Position numbers and translations under genes: made by a program. Below the pieces are notes generated by a model that saw only the letters and a list, made by a program, of their open reading frames with translations, was not told where the DNA came from and searched no databases. Positions 1 to 6,244 of a stretch of 9,646 nucleotides of DNA are shown one piece after another. Within the stretch, counting starts at the first letter, position 1, and each line of letters starts with the position of its first letter. Source of the stretch: Caulobacteraceae bacterium (GTDB taxonomy: Bacteria; Pseudomonadota; Alphaproteobacteria; Caulobacterales; Caulobacteraceae); NCBI GenBank assembly GCA_020852035.1, contig JADZBR010000120.1, positions 1-9,646 of the forward strand. The letters are read 5' to 3'.

Positions 1-866
1 CCACGGCCAAGAAGGTGGAAGCCGACGGCCTGAAGGTGATGAGCGTGCCGGAAGCCGCCGCCTGGGCCGACGCCCTGATGATCCTCGCGCCCGACGAACT
101 GCAGCGCGACATCTATCGCGACGAGATCGCCCCGCACATCAAGGACGGCGCGGCGCTGATGTTCGCCCACGGCCTGAACATCCATTTCAACCTGATCGAG
201 CCGAAAGACACGCTCGACGTGCTGATGGTCGCGCCCAAGGGTCCGGGCCACACCGTGCGCGGCGAATACGAGAAGGGGGGCGGCGTGCCGTGCCTGATCG
301 CGGTGCACCAGAACCCGACCGGCAACGCGCTCGACTTCGGCCTGGCCTATGCCTCGGCCATCGGCGGCGGTCGCTCGGGGGTCATCGAGACCAACTTCCG
401 CGAGGAGTGCGAGACCGACCTGTTCGGCGAGCAGGCGGTGCTCTGCGGCGGCCTGGTGGAGCTGATCCGCGCCGGCTTCGAGACCCTGGTGGAAGCCGGC
501 TATGCGCCGGAGATGGCCTATTTCGAGTGCCTGCACGAGGTGAAGCTGATCGTGGATCTGATCTACGAAGGCGGCATCGCCAACATGAACTACTCGATCT
601 CCAACACCGCCGAATACGGCGAGTACGTGACCGGCCCGCGCATCGTGACGCCGGAAACCAAGGCCGAGATGAAGCGCGTGCTGGAGGACATCCAGTCCGG
701 CCGCTTCGTGCGCGACTTCATGGCCGAGAACGCGGCCGGCCAGCCGAGCTTCAAGGCCACCCGCCGGCGCGGCGGCGAGCACCAGATCGAGGAAGTGGGC
801 GCGCGGCTGCGGGCGATGATGCCGTGGATCAGCAAAAACAAGCTGGTCGACACCGCACGCAACTGA
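1..866 (+). CDS. ilvC: Ketol-acid reductoisomerase (class I), 5'-truncated by window edge
   Basis: This gene encodes acetohydroxy-acid isomeroreductase, the NADPH- and Mg2+-dependent second common step of valine, leucine and isoleucine synthesis in the cytoplasm. It is open from the left edge (first full codon at 3) to TGA at 864-866, giving 287 codons. Class I enzymes are about 339 aa, so roughly the first 50 residues (the start of the Rossmann NADPH fold) lie outside. Visible family signatures are APKGPGHTVR (231-260, with the catalytic Lys), ETDLFGEQ (411-434, Mg2+ ligands Asp and Glu), ECLHEVKL (525-548, further acidic ligands) and YSISNTAEYG (591-620, substrate-binding Ser). The C-terminal knotted helical domain is complete and of short class I length. 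A GTG at 15 is internal, not the start. No frameshift is seen. Downstream is a 15-bp hairpin (892-923). The family assignment is secure. Confidence 0.97.
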   Translation, partial: TAKKVEADGLKVMSVPEAAAWADALMILAPDELQRDIYRDEIAPHIKDGAALMFAHGLNIHFNLIEPKDTLDVLMVAPKGPGHTVRGEYEKGGGVPCLIAVHQNPTGNALDFGLAYASAIGGGRSGVIETNFREECETDLFGEQAVLCGGLVELIRAGFETLVEAGYAPEMAYFECLHEVKLIVDLIYEGGIANMNYSISNTAEYGEYVTGPRIVTPETKAEMKRVLEDIQSGRFVRDFMAENAAGQPSFKATRRRGGEHQIEEVGARLRAMMPWISKNKLVDTARN

Positions 867-891
867 ATCCCCTGGATCGAACACGGGATTT

Positions 892-933
892 GCGGGTTTC
901 ATGCCTCAAGGCATGGGACCCGCGTCTCGCGGG
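892..933 (+). other. Two overlapping, mutually exclusive hairpins after ilvC
   Basis: Arm 892-906 (GCGGGTTTCATGCCT) pairs with 909-923 (AGGCATGGGACCCGC) over 15 positions, two of them G-U in RNA, with CA between the arms. Nucleotides 919-924 (CCCGCG) can instead pair with 928-933 (CGCGGG) around a TCT loop. This second hairpin uses most of the bases that close the first, so only one can form at a time. No T-run follows, so it is not a classical Rho-independent terminator. It could be an ilvC 3'-end or mRNA-stabilising structure, a REP-like repeat, or a leader switch for the permease downstream. The pairing is seen directly; the role is unknown. Confidence 0.55.
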
Positions 934-995
934 CGATGGGGTAGACGATCCTTCCTGAGATCACACCTGCGCTCCTGAGCGCCGGACTGCTGGTC

Positions 996-2684
996 GTGAC
1001 CCTGGTCGCGTTCGTCAGCGACCGCGTGCGCCCCGACCTGGTGGCGGTGGTCAGCCTGATGATCGCCGTGGCCATCGGCCTGGTGCCTGGCAAGGCGGCC
1101 TTCTCGGGCTTCGCCGATTCCGCCGTCATCACCGTCGCCGCGGTGCTGATCATCGGCCGGGCGGTCGAGCTCTCGGGCGCCGCCAGCCTGGTGGTCCGCG
1201 CGGTCACGCCGACCCGGGCGCCGCTGGCGGCGAAGATGGCGATCCTGCTGGCGCTGGGGGCGGTGCTCTCGGCCTTCATGAACAACATCGCCGCCTTGGC
1301 GATCATCATGCCGGTGATGATCCGCCTGTGCCGCGACGAGAACATCAGCCCGGCGGTCGGGCTGATGCCGCTCTCCTTCGCCACCATCCTGGGCGGCATG
1401 ACCACCCTGATCGGCACGCCGGCCAACCTGATCCTCTCCAGCGTCCGCGAAGCCGAACTGGGCGAGGGCTTTCACTTCTTCGACATGACCCCGGTGGGCG
1501 GCGCGGTGACGGTGGCGGGCCTGGCCTATCTGATGATCGTCGGCTGGCGGCTGGCCCCGCGGCGCGACACCGGCGCCGAAGCGGGCGTCGAGGAGCCCTT
1601 GAGGGTCTTCGAACTGCACTCGACCGAAAACCTGCGCCTGCGCTGGGCGGACGTGCAGACCCGGCTCCGCGGGGCCGAGATCGCCCAGTTGGCCGTCTGG
1701 CGCGGGCACGAACGCGTCACCCTGGCCGACGACGACATCCTGCAGCCGGGCGACACGGTGATCGTCTCGGCCCGCGCCGACCCCTGGGAGGCGGGCGGGA
1801 AGGTCGACCTGCGCTACGACATCCCGCGCAGCCCGGCGGCCAATGCGGTGGTCTCGCGCCTGGTGGTGGCCGACGGCTCGGTGCTGGAGGGGCTCTCCTA
1901 CAACGCCGTCGAGGCGCAGACCGATGGCGACCTACGGGTGATCGCCGGCAGCCTCAGGATGGCGCGCGAGCGCAAGCCCCTGGGCGCCATGCACATCCAG
2001 GCCGGCGACCAGCTGTTCATCCAGGGCTCGGGCGACATGCTGGCCAGCTACGCCCGCTATGCGCGCCTGCTGGAGGTCGACCGCAAGATCACCGCCGCCC
2101 CGCCGGCCCGCCGGGCGCTGCTGGTGCTGGCGATCTACACCGCCGCGGTGGTGGCGACCGCGGCGTTCGGCGTCTCGCCGGCCCTCTCGTTCGTCACCGC
2201 GGCGGCGATCATGACCGCCGCCCGCTTCGTGCCGCCGCTGGACATCTACCAGTCGGTGGACTGGCCGACGGTGGTGCTGCTGGGCGCGATGATCCCGATC
2301 GGCCAGAGCTTCGATTCCTCGGGCGCGGCCGCCATCACCGCCAGTTGGCTGACCGAGGCGCTGACCGGCGTCAGCCCGTTCTGGGCGCTGGCGGCGCTGA
2401 CCGCGGCGACGGCGGTGTTCTCGATGTTCCTCAACAATGTGGCGACGGCCGTGGTGATGGGGGCGGTGGCGGTGCAGGCGGCGAGGGCGCTGGGCGCGGA
2501 CGTCGACGCCTTCCTGCTGGCGGTGCTGATCGGCGCCTCGTCGGACTTCCTGACCCCCATCGGGCACCACAACAACATGCTGGTGATGGGGCCGGGCGGG
2601 TACAGGTTCTCGGACTATCCGCGGATCGGGGCGCTGATGATGCTGATCGTCATCCTGACGACGGCGTTCGTGCTGTCGCGGTAG
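996..2684 (+). CDS. SLC13/DASS-type permease with two RCK_C (TrkA_C-like) domains
   Basis: This is an inner-membrane transporter of the divalent anion:Na+ symporter / ion transporter superfamily, 562 aa from the GTG at 996; the substrate cannot be read from sequence. The two halves carry matching signatures. The N-terminal half has FMNNIAALAIIMP (Asn96-Asn97) and GGMTTLIGTPAN (133-144). The C-terminal half has FLNNVATAVVMG (Asn480-Asn481) and DFLTPIGHHNN (517-527). Between them lies a soluble cytoplasmic insert of two RCK_C-like domains (about 200-260 and 285-360), as in many bacterial members annotated as TrkA-C domain permeases. The start is doubtful. GTG 996 has no clear Shine-Dalgarno and cuts into the first membrane helix. 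The frame is open back to a TAG at 942-944 and encodes more of that helix (ALLSAGLLVV), but contains no ATG, GTG or TTG before 996. A GGGG at 938-941 sits 6 nt before an ATC at 948. The family call is firm, the N-terminus is not. Confidence 0.88.
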   Translation: MTLVAFVSDRVRPDLVAVVSLMIAVAIGLVPGKAAFSGFADSAVITVAAVLIIGRAVELSGAASLVVRAVTPTRAPLAAKMAILLALGAVLSAFMNNIAALAIIMPVMIRLCRDENISPAVGLMPLSFATILGGMTTLIGTPANLILSSVREAELGEGFHFFDMTPVGGAVTVAGLAYLMIVGWRLAPRRDTGAEAGVEEPLRVFELHSTENLRLRWADVQTRLRGAEIAQLAVWRGHERVTLADDDILQPGDTVIVSARADPWEAGGKVDLRYDIPRSPAANAVVSRLVVADGSVLEGLSYNAVEAQTDGDLRVIAGSLRMARERKPLGAMHIQAGDQLFIQGSGDMLASYARYARLLEVDRKITAAPPARRALLVLAIYTAAVVATAAFGVSPALSFVTAAAIMTAARFVPPLDIYQSVDWPTVVLLGAMIPIGQSFDSSGAAAITASWLTEALTGVSPFWALAALTAATAVFSMFLNNVATAVVMGAVAVQAARALGADVDAFLLAVLIGASSDFLTPIGHHNNMLVMGPGGYRFSDYPRIGALMMLIVILTTAFVLSR

Positions 2685-2688
2685 CTTC

Positions 2689-2714
2689 ACCTCCCGCCGC
2701 TTCGCGGGGGAGGT
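2689..2714 (+). repeat. REP-like hairpin after the permease gene
   Basis: Starting 4 nt after the permease stop codon, ACCTCCC-G-CCGC (2689-2700) pairs with GCGGGGGAGGT (2704-2714) over 11 bp, with one bulged G at 2696 and a TTC loop. AAAGG follows, not a T-run, so intrinsic termination would be weak. The sequence resembles the short palindromic elements (CTCCCCCGC...GCGGGGGAGG type) scattered between genes in many GC-rich alphaproteobacteria. It may protect the mRNA 3' end or help termination. The repeat status is inferred, since only one full copy lies in this window. Confidence 0.5.
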
Positions 2715-2728
2715 AAAGGCAGCCCGGT

Positions 2729-2757
2729 TTGCGCGCCCATCACCCCCATGCTAGAGC
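2729..2757 (+). promoter_or_regulatory. Candidate housekeeping promoter for asd and its leader
   Basis: TTGCGCG at 2729-2735 (weak -35, 4 of 7 to TTGACGS) is followed after 14 nt by GCTAGAGC at 2750-2757 (7 of 8 to the -10 GCTANAWC). The spacing fits the Caulobacter sigma-73 consensus. Transcription would start near 2763-2766, at or just before the ATG of the short leader ORF, leaving a ~178-nt leader before asd. The -10 match is good and the -35 poor. Confidence 0.4.
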
Positions 2758-2765
2758 GCCCGCCG

Positions 2766-2843
2766 ATGTTCGTTCGCACGACCAAAGCGATTACCCCGAA
2801 AACGACCCGCCGCGGCGGGGCGTTGGCGGGTGCGCGCGTCTGA
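2766..2843 (+). CDS. Putative Thr/Lys-rich leader peptide upstream of asd
   Basis: This 25-codon ORF has ATG at 2766 and TGA at 2841. Its first 14 residues, MFVRTTKAITPKTT, hold five threonines, two lysines and one isoleucine; these are end products that draw on the pathway step made by asd. It would be nearly leaderless from the predicted transcription start. An in-frame ATG at 2748 would add six residues but overlaps the -10 element, and neither start has a good Shine-Dalgarno. The ORF ends in the loop between the arms of a long stem (2813-2827 with 2858-2872), as expected of an attenuator leader peptide. A chance ORF of this length is quite possible; the Thr content and position are the only support. 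Confidence 0.33.
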   Translation: MFVRTTKAITPKTTRRGGALAGARV

Positions 2844-2883
2844 CGAGCGAGCCCTTAGCCAAAGCCCCGCCGATGCGCGGGGC
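2806..2883 (+). promoter_or_regulatory. Attenuator-like competing stem-loops in the asd leader
   Basis: Four segments can pair in alternatives. Segment 1, CCCGC (2806-2810), pairs with GCGGG (2815-2819). The long segment 2, CGGCGGGGCGTTGGC (2813-2827), pairs with segment 3, GCCAAAGCCCCGCCG (2858-2872): 14 bp with one G/A mismatch at 2822/2863. GCCCCGC (2864-2870) can instead pair with segment 4, GCGGGGC (2877-2883), in a perfect 7-bp hairpin with a 6-nt loop. Pairings 1:2, 2:3 and 3:4 exclude each other in the classic attenuator order. A ribosome ending at TGA 2841 would cover segment 2 and favour 3:4, while one stalled early in the leader ORF would allow 2:3. No U-tract follows segment 4, so intrinsic termination is uncertain. 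GC-rich DNA forms such stems by chance more readily than most. Confidence 0.35.
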
Positions 2884-2942
2884 GGCCATTCCCAAGATCG
2901 GCTGATCCTCGCGCCTCCGCACCTTCAGGAGACGCACGAGAC

Positions 2943-4007
2943 ATGACCCTTCGATTTTCCGCTTCCCGCCCGCCGCACGTCGGCGTGGTCGGCGCCACCG
3001 GCCTGGTCGGCGAGATGATGCGCCAGTTGCTGGACGAACGGGACTTCCCACTGGCCTCGCTGCGCCTCTTCGCCTCGGCCCGCTCGGCGGGGACGCGGCT
3101 GCCCTGGCGCGGCGGCGAGGTGGTGGTGGAGGACGCCGCCAGCGCCGACTTCGCCGGCCTCGACATCGTCTTCTTCTCGGCGGGCGGTTCGACCTCGCTG
3201 GAACTGGCGCCCCGGGCGGCGGCGGCCGGGGCGATCGTGATCGACAACTCCTCGGCCTGGCGGGGCGATCCGGACGTGCCGCTGGTGGTCGCCGAGGTCA
3301 ATCCGCACGCCCTGACGAGCATCCCGAAGGGCATCGTCGCCAACCCCAACTGCACCACCATGGCCGCCATGCCGGTGCTGGGGCCGCTGCACGCGGCGGC
3401 GGGGCTGAAGCGCCTCGTGGCCAGCACCTACCAGGCCGCCTCCGGCGCGGGCGTGGCCGGCATCCGTGAACTGGAGGCGCAGGTGCGCGCCGTGGCTGAC
3501 GGCGGGGCGGCGCTGGCGCGGGACGGCGGGGCGGTCGCCTTCCCGCCGCCGCAGAAGTGGACCGTGCCGCTGGCCTTCAACGTCACGCCGCTGAACTACC
3601 GGCTGGTGGAGGACGGCTCCACCGAGGAGGAGGTCAAGCTGCGCGACGAGACCCGCAGGATTCTGGAGATCCCCGGCCTGCCGGTCAGCGGCACCTGCGT
3701 GCGCGTGCCGGTGTTCACCGGCCACTCGCTGTCGATCAACGCCGAGTTCGAGCGGCCGATCAGCGTCGAGGCGGCCACCGCCCTGCTCGCCGCCGCGCCG
3801 GGCGTGGTGCTGGAGGATGCGCCCAACCCGCTGGCGGCGACCGGGCGCGACCCGGTGTTCGTCGGCCGCCTGCGGCCCGACCCGACGGTGGAGCACGGCC
3901 TGGTGCTGTTCGTCACCGGCGACAACCTGCGCAAGGGCGCGGCGTTGAACGCGGTGCAGATCGCCGAGGTGCTGCTGACGCAGGCCAGCGCGGCCGTGGC
4001 CGCCTAG
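2943..4007 (+). CDS. asd: Aspartate-semialdehyde dehydrogenase
   Basis: The enzyme reduces L-aspartyl-4-phosphate to aspartate-4-semialdehyde with NADPH, the branch point to threonine, methionine, isoleucine, lysine and diaminopimelate, and is usually essential for the cell wall. It has 354 aa, normal family length. The dinucleotide-binding motif GVVGATGLVG lies at residues 14-23. The catalytic cysteine is in NPNCTT (Cys137), the active-site glutamine in YQAASG (Gln164), and the general-base histidine in GHS (His261). ATG at 2943 follows AGGAG (2927-2931) with 11 nt spacing and puts the Rossmann motif at the usual distance from the N-terminus. The upstream 258 bp hold a promoter candidate, a leader ORF and competing hairpins. 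The TAG stop (4005-4007) overlaps the stop of the convergent methyltransferase gene on CTAG. No missing residues are seen. Confidence 0.97.
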   Translation: MTLRFSASRPPHVGVVGATGLVGEMMRQLLDERDFPLASLRLFASARSAGTRLPWRGGEVVVEDAASADFAGLDIVFFSAGGSTSLELAPRAAAAGAIVIDNSSAWRGDPDVPLVVAEVNPHALTSIPKGIVANPNCTTMAAMPVLGPLHAAAGLKRLVASTYQAASGAGVAGIRELEAQVRAVADGGAALARDGGAVAFPPPQKWTVPLAFNVTPLNYRLVEDGSTEEEVKLRDETRRILEIPGLPVSGTCVRVPVFTGHSLSINAEFERPISVEAATALLAAAPGVVLEDAPNPLAATGRDPVFVGRLRPDPTVEHGLVLFVTGDNLRKGAALNAVQIAEVLLTQASAAVAA

Positions 4008-4756
4008 GTCCAAGGCAGATCGGCCTCGCCGCGCAGGATGGCCTCCACCTGCGCGGCGTGCTTGTCGCCCTCGCGCGCGGGCAGAACCAGCGGCGGCAGC
4101 ATGCGCCGCGGGGCCTTGCCGCCGCGCGCCGCGCGCACCAGCACCCGCTTGGCCGGCTGGTCGGCGAACGGGTGCACCGGCCGCACGGCGAAGGAACCGG
4201 CCTTGGCGCTCAAGGCGGCCAGGATGTCGGCCAGGCGGTCCGCCCGGTGGATCAAGGTGATCGAGCCGCCGTCCCGCGCCGCCGCCAGCAGGAAGTTGGT
4301 CCACGCGTCAAGGCCGGCGTCAGCCATCCAGGCGCCGCGCTTTGCGGGGGAGGGGCCGCGCAGAGCCGCCGGATCGTCGAAGAACGGCGGGTTCGCCATC
4401 ACCGCGTCGAAGCGCTCCAGACCGAGGCGGCGGAAGGGCTGCTCGACTTCGCCCTCGATCACCGTCACCCGGTCGGCGAGGCCGCTGGCGGCGGCATTAC
4501 GGGTGCAAAGGGCTACCGCCTCGGCGTCCCGCTCGACGCCCGTGAAGGCCACGTCCGGCCGTCGCGCCGCCGCCGCCAGCAGCGCGCCGCCGACGCCGCA
4601 GCCGGCCTCCAGCACCCGCTGGCCGGGCGCTGCGTCGCAGGCCGCCGCCAGCAGGGCCGCGTCGAGCCCGGCGCGATAGCCGCGCGCCGGCTGGAGAAGC
4701 CGCACCCGGCCGCCCAGCACCGCGTCCTCGGTGATCGCGTCGTCTTGCCCCGCCAT
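4004..4756 (-). CDS. TrmN6-like tRNA1(Val) adenine-37 N6-methyltransferase family protein
   Basis: This is a SAM-dependent class I methyltransferase of 250 aa. The start TEDAVLGGRVRLLQP (9-23) followed by GYRAGLDAALL (26-36) is typical of the TrmN6/YfiC group, which methylates N6 of A37 in tRNA1(Val). Motif I is VLEAGCGVG (48-56), the acidic ribose-binding residue is Glu75 in GVER, and the N6-adenine catalytic motif NPPFF is at 122-126. The C-terminal half (HRADRLADIL, then a PAKRVLVRA strand) also matches the family. A short segment, GPSPAKRG (134-141), is encoded by DNA resembling a REP-like element. The ATG at 4756 has only a weak upstream AAGG; the alternative ATG near 4764 is in another frame. 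The gene is divergent from ispB and convergent with asd (shared CTAG). The family is firm, the exact tRNA target inferred. Confidence 0.85.
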   Translation of the reverse strand: MAGQDDAITEDAVLGGRVRLLQPARGYRAGLDAALLAAACDAAPGQRVLEAGCGVGGALLAAAARRPDVAFTGVERDAEAVALCTRNAAASGLADRVTVIEGEVEQPFRRLGLERFDAVMANPPFFDDPAALRGPSPAKRGAWMADAGLDAWTNFLLAAARDGGSITLIHRADRLADILAALSAKAGSFAVRPVHPFADQPAKRVLVRAARGGKAPRRMLPPLVLPAREGDKHAAQVEAILRGEADLPWT

Positions 4757-4767
4757 GCCGCCAAGCC

Positions 4768-4796
4768 TTGTGAAGGGCGCGACCGTGCCCTATCCC
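4768..4796 (+). promoter_or_regulatory. Weak promoter candidate for ispB
   Basis: TTGTGAA (4768-4774) and CCTATCCC (4789-4796) are separated by 14 nt, in loose agreement with TTGACGS/GCTANAWC (only 5 of 8 at the -10). Transcription would begin near 4802 and give a leader of about 37 nt to the TTG start at 4839. It lies in the 82-bp gap between the divergent methyltransferase and ispB starts. The match is poor, and the placement is its main support. Confidence 0.2.
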
Positions 4797-4838
4797 GTGG
4801 GCGTTGTCGCGCCCGCGACTTTCGGAGACGTAACCTGC

Positions 4839-5846
4839 TTGGACGCCGCCGCGGCCATTTCCCGTCCTGAGCGCTCGATCGAGATCCTGATCGCGCTGGC
4901 CGCGCCGGACATGGCGGCGGTCGACGCCCTGATCCGCGACCGCATGCAAAGCCCCGTGGCGGTGATCCCGGCGCTGGCCGAGCACCTGATCGGCGGCTCG
5001 GCCAAGCGGCTGCGCCCGCTGTTGACGGTGGCGGCGGCGCGGCTCTGCGGGGCCGAGGACGACGCCTGCCTGAAGCTGGCGACGGCGGTGGAGTTCATCC
5101 ACACCGCCACCCTGCTGCACGACGACGGGGTGGATTCGTCCGAGCTGCGCCGCGGCAAGGTGGCCGCGCACCTGATCTGGGGCGCGCCGGCGGCGGTGCT
5201 TGTGGGCGACTTCCTGTTCTCGCGCGCCTTCGAGCTGATGGTCGAGGCCGGCTCGATGGAGGCGCTGGAGGTGCTGGCCCGCGCCAGCCGGGTGATCTCC
5301 GAGGGCGAGGTGCTGCAGCTGACCAGCGCCCACGACCTGAACCTGACGCAGGACACCTACCTCGACATCATCCGCGCCAAGACCGCCGAGCTGTTCGCCG
5401 CCGCGGCCGAAGCCGGCGCGATCTCGGCCGGCGCGAGCCCCGAGCAGCGCACGGCGATGCGGGCCTATGGCACGAGCCTGGGCCTGGCGTTCCAGCTGGT
5501 GGACGATGCGCTCGACTATTCCGGCACGTCCGAGGCGCTCGGCAAGAACCCCGGCGACGACTTCCGGGAAGGCAAGGCGACCCTGCCGCTGCTGCTGGCC
5601 ATCCAGCGGTCCGGCGCGCGCGAGACGGCCTTCTGGGAACGCACGGTCAGCAAGCTGCAGAAGGTGGACGACGACTTCCGCCGCGCCCGCGAGCTGGTGG
5701 CCTCCACCGGCGCCGGCGAGGCGACGCTGCAGTTGGCCGATGAGTATGCCGCCCAGGCGCAGGCGGAACTGGAAGGTTTCGCCTCCAACAGCTGGCGGCC
5801 GGCGCTGAACGACCTGGCCGCCTTCGCGGTGAGCCGCAGCGCCTAG
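4839..5846 (+). CDS. ispB: Trans-polyprenyl diphosphate synthase, octaprenyl/decaprenyl type
   Basis: This all-trans E-prenyltransferase extends farnesyl diphosphate with isopentenyl diphosphate to make the ubiquinone side chain. From TTG at 4839 it has 335 aa, the usual length for this group. The frame is open further upstream (ATG at 4731), but that would run through the divergent gene start and add unconserved residues. TTG 4839 has GGAG at 4824-4827 (11 nt away) and starts close to the conserved helix RSIEILIALAAPDMAAVDALI. Visible motifs are the diphosphate-binding KRLRP (56-60), the first aspartate-rich motif DDGVD (95-99) followed by SSELRRGK, the GDFLFSRAF helix, and the second motif DDALD (222-226), then KNPGDDFREGKATLPL. 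The first motif has Gly where Val or Ile is usual; the Asp residues are intact. Chain length cannot be read reliably. The stop overlaps the ccdB remnant on CTAG. Confidence 0.9.
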   Translation: MDAAAAISRPERSIEILIALAAPDMAAVDALIRDRMQSPVAVIPALAEHLIGGSAKRLRPLLTVAAARLCGAEDDACLKLATAVEFIHTATLLHDDGVDSSELRRGKVAAHLIWGAPAAVLVGDFLFSRAFELMVEAGSMEALEVLARASRVISEGEVLQLTSAHDLNLTQDTYLDIIRAKTAELFAAAAEAGAISAGASPEQRTAMRAYGTSLGLAFQLVDDALDYSGTSEALGKNPGDDFREGKATLPLLLAIQRSGARETAFWERTVSKLQKVDDDFRRARELVASTGAGEATLQLADEYAAQAQAELEGFASNSWRPALNDLAAFAVSRSA

Positions 5847-5935
5847 AAGCCAGTGAAGAGGCGATCGAGGGCGCGCCGGATGTCCTCCTCCCGCCTGCGA
5901 GGCGACGGGTTCTCGTAGACGTCAAACTGGCGCAA
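5843..5935 (-). pseudogene. CcdB toxin remnant with in-frame internal deletion
   Basis: Directly after the ccdA stop codon (TGA 5938-5936), a TTG at 5935 opens a 30-codon frame ending at TAG 5845-5843. Its start, MRQFDVYENPSP, matches the usual N-terminus of chromosomal CcdB proteins. Its end, REEDIRRALDRLFTGF, matches their C-terminus, equivalent to the END-IKNAINLMFWGI tail of plasmid F CcdB. The ~70 central residues (the SH3-like barrel body, about 100 aa in whole CcdB) are absent, yet both ends share one frame. Such a peptide cannot fold as CcdB. The tail region that contacts gyrase and CcdA is partly kept, with Phe-Thr-Gly-Phe in place of Phe-Trp-Gly-Ile. It lies in the normal toxin position of a ccdAB operon and overlaps ispB by 3 nt. 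It is probably a dead toxin; a functional micro-protein is possible but unsupported. Confidence 0.75.
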
Positions 5936-6232
5936 TCACCATTTCCGCCACTCGTCGCCCACGAGGCCATGCTTGGCAATCCAGGCGTTGTGCTCCTTGA
6001 TCGCCTCGGCGTTCTCCTCCGCCCATCGGGCGGCGCGCGCCTCGGGCGTATCGGCCATCGGGGCTTCGGCGGACCAGTCTCGGCCGCGCTCCTGCACCCC
6101 ACCCGGCCGGAGCCGGCGTCGCAGCTCGCTTTCCAGCACCGTCGAAGGGTCGAGGCCGGCGTCGCGCGCATGGCCGAGCAGGTCCGCGTCGATCTCGAGC
6201 TTCAGTTCGACCTTGCCCATGCGCGCAACCAT
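5936..6232 (-). CDS. ccdA: CcdA-family type II antitoxin
   Basis: In whole systems CcdA binds operator DNA through an N-terminal ribbon-helix-helix and neutralises the gyrase poison CcdB through its flexible C-terminus. This protein has 98 aa. Residues 7-41 (KVELKLEIDADLL, then helices through VLESELRRRL) form the ribbon-helix-helix. Residues 66-98 (RAARWAEENAEAIKEHN, ending in DEWRKW) are the family toxin-binding tail. The linker at 42-63 is longer than in the plasmid protein (72 aa). ATG 6232 is chosen over ATG 6220 because GGTGAG (6249-6244) lies 11 nt upstream. It starts 12 nt after the fumC stop, so it is likely co-transcribed and perhaps translationally coupled with fumC. Its toxin partner is reduced to a remnant, leaving it an orphan antitoxin. 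The family call is firm. Confidence 0.85.
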   Translation of the reverse strand: MVARMGKVELKLEIDADLLGHARDAGLDPSTVLESELRRRLRPGGVQERGRDWSAEAPMADTPEARAARWAEENAEAIKEHNAWIAKHGLVGDEWRKW

Positions 6233-6244
6233 AGCGCGCTTTGC

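Noticed and set aside
892..923. Hairpin as a classical Rho-independent terminator of ilvC
   Set aside because: The stem is strong, but no T-run follows on either strand; it is listed only as a structure.
1328..2716. 462-codon plus-strand frame inside the permease gene
   Set aside because: It is an off-frame shadow dominated by Gly, Arg, Ala and Pro; the permease frame has transporter motifs throughout.
2925..4304. 459-codon minus-strand open frame over asd
   Set aside because: It is a low-complexity Arg/Gly/His product of GC-rich antisense sequence and overlaps asd and the methyltransferase, both of which have full motifs.
4731..4838. 36-codon upstream extension of ispB from ATG 4731
   Set aside because: It would overlap the divergent methyltransferase start and the promoter region, and adds residues not typical of the family; TTG 4839 with GGAG fits better.
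5647..6171. 174-codon minus-strand frame through the ccdA-ccdB remnant region into ispB
   Set aside because: It is Arg/Ser/Pro-rich and off-frame to both CcdA and the CcdB fragments; only the short frame at 5843-5935 reads as CcdB.
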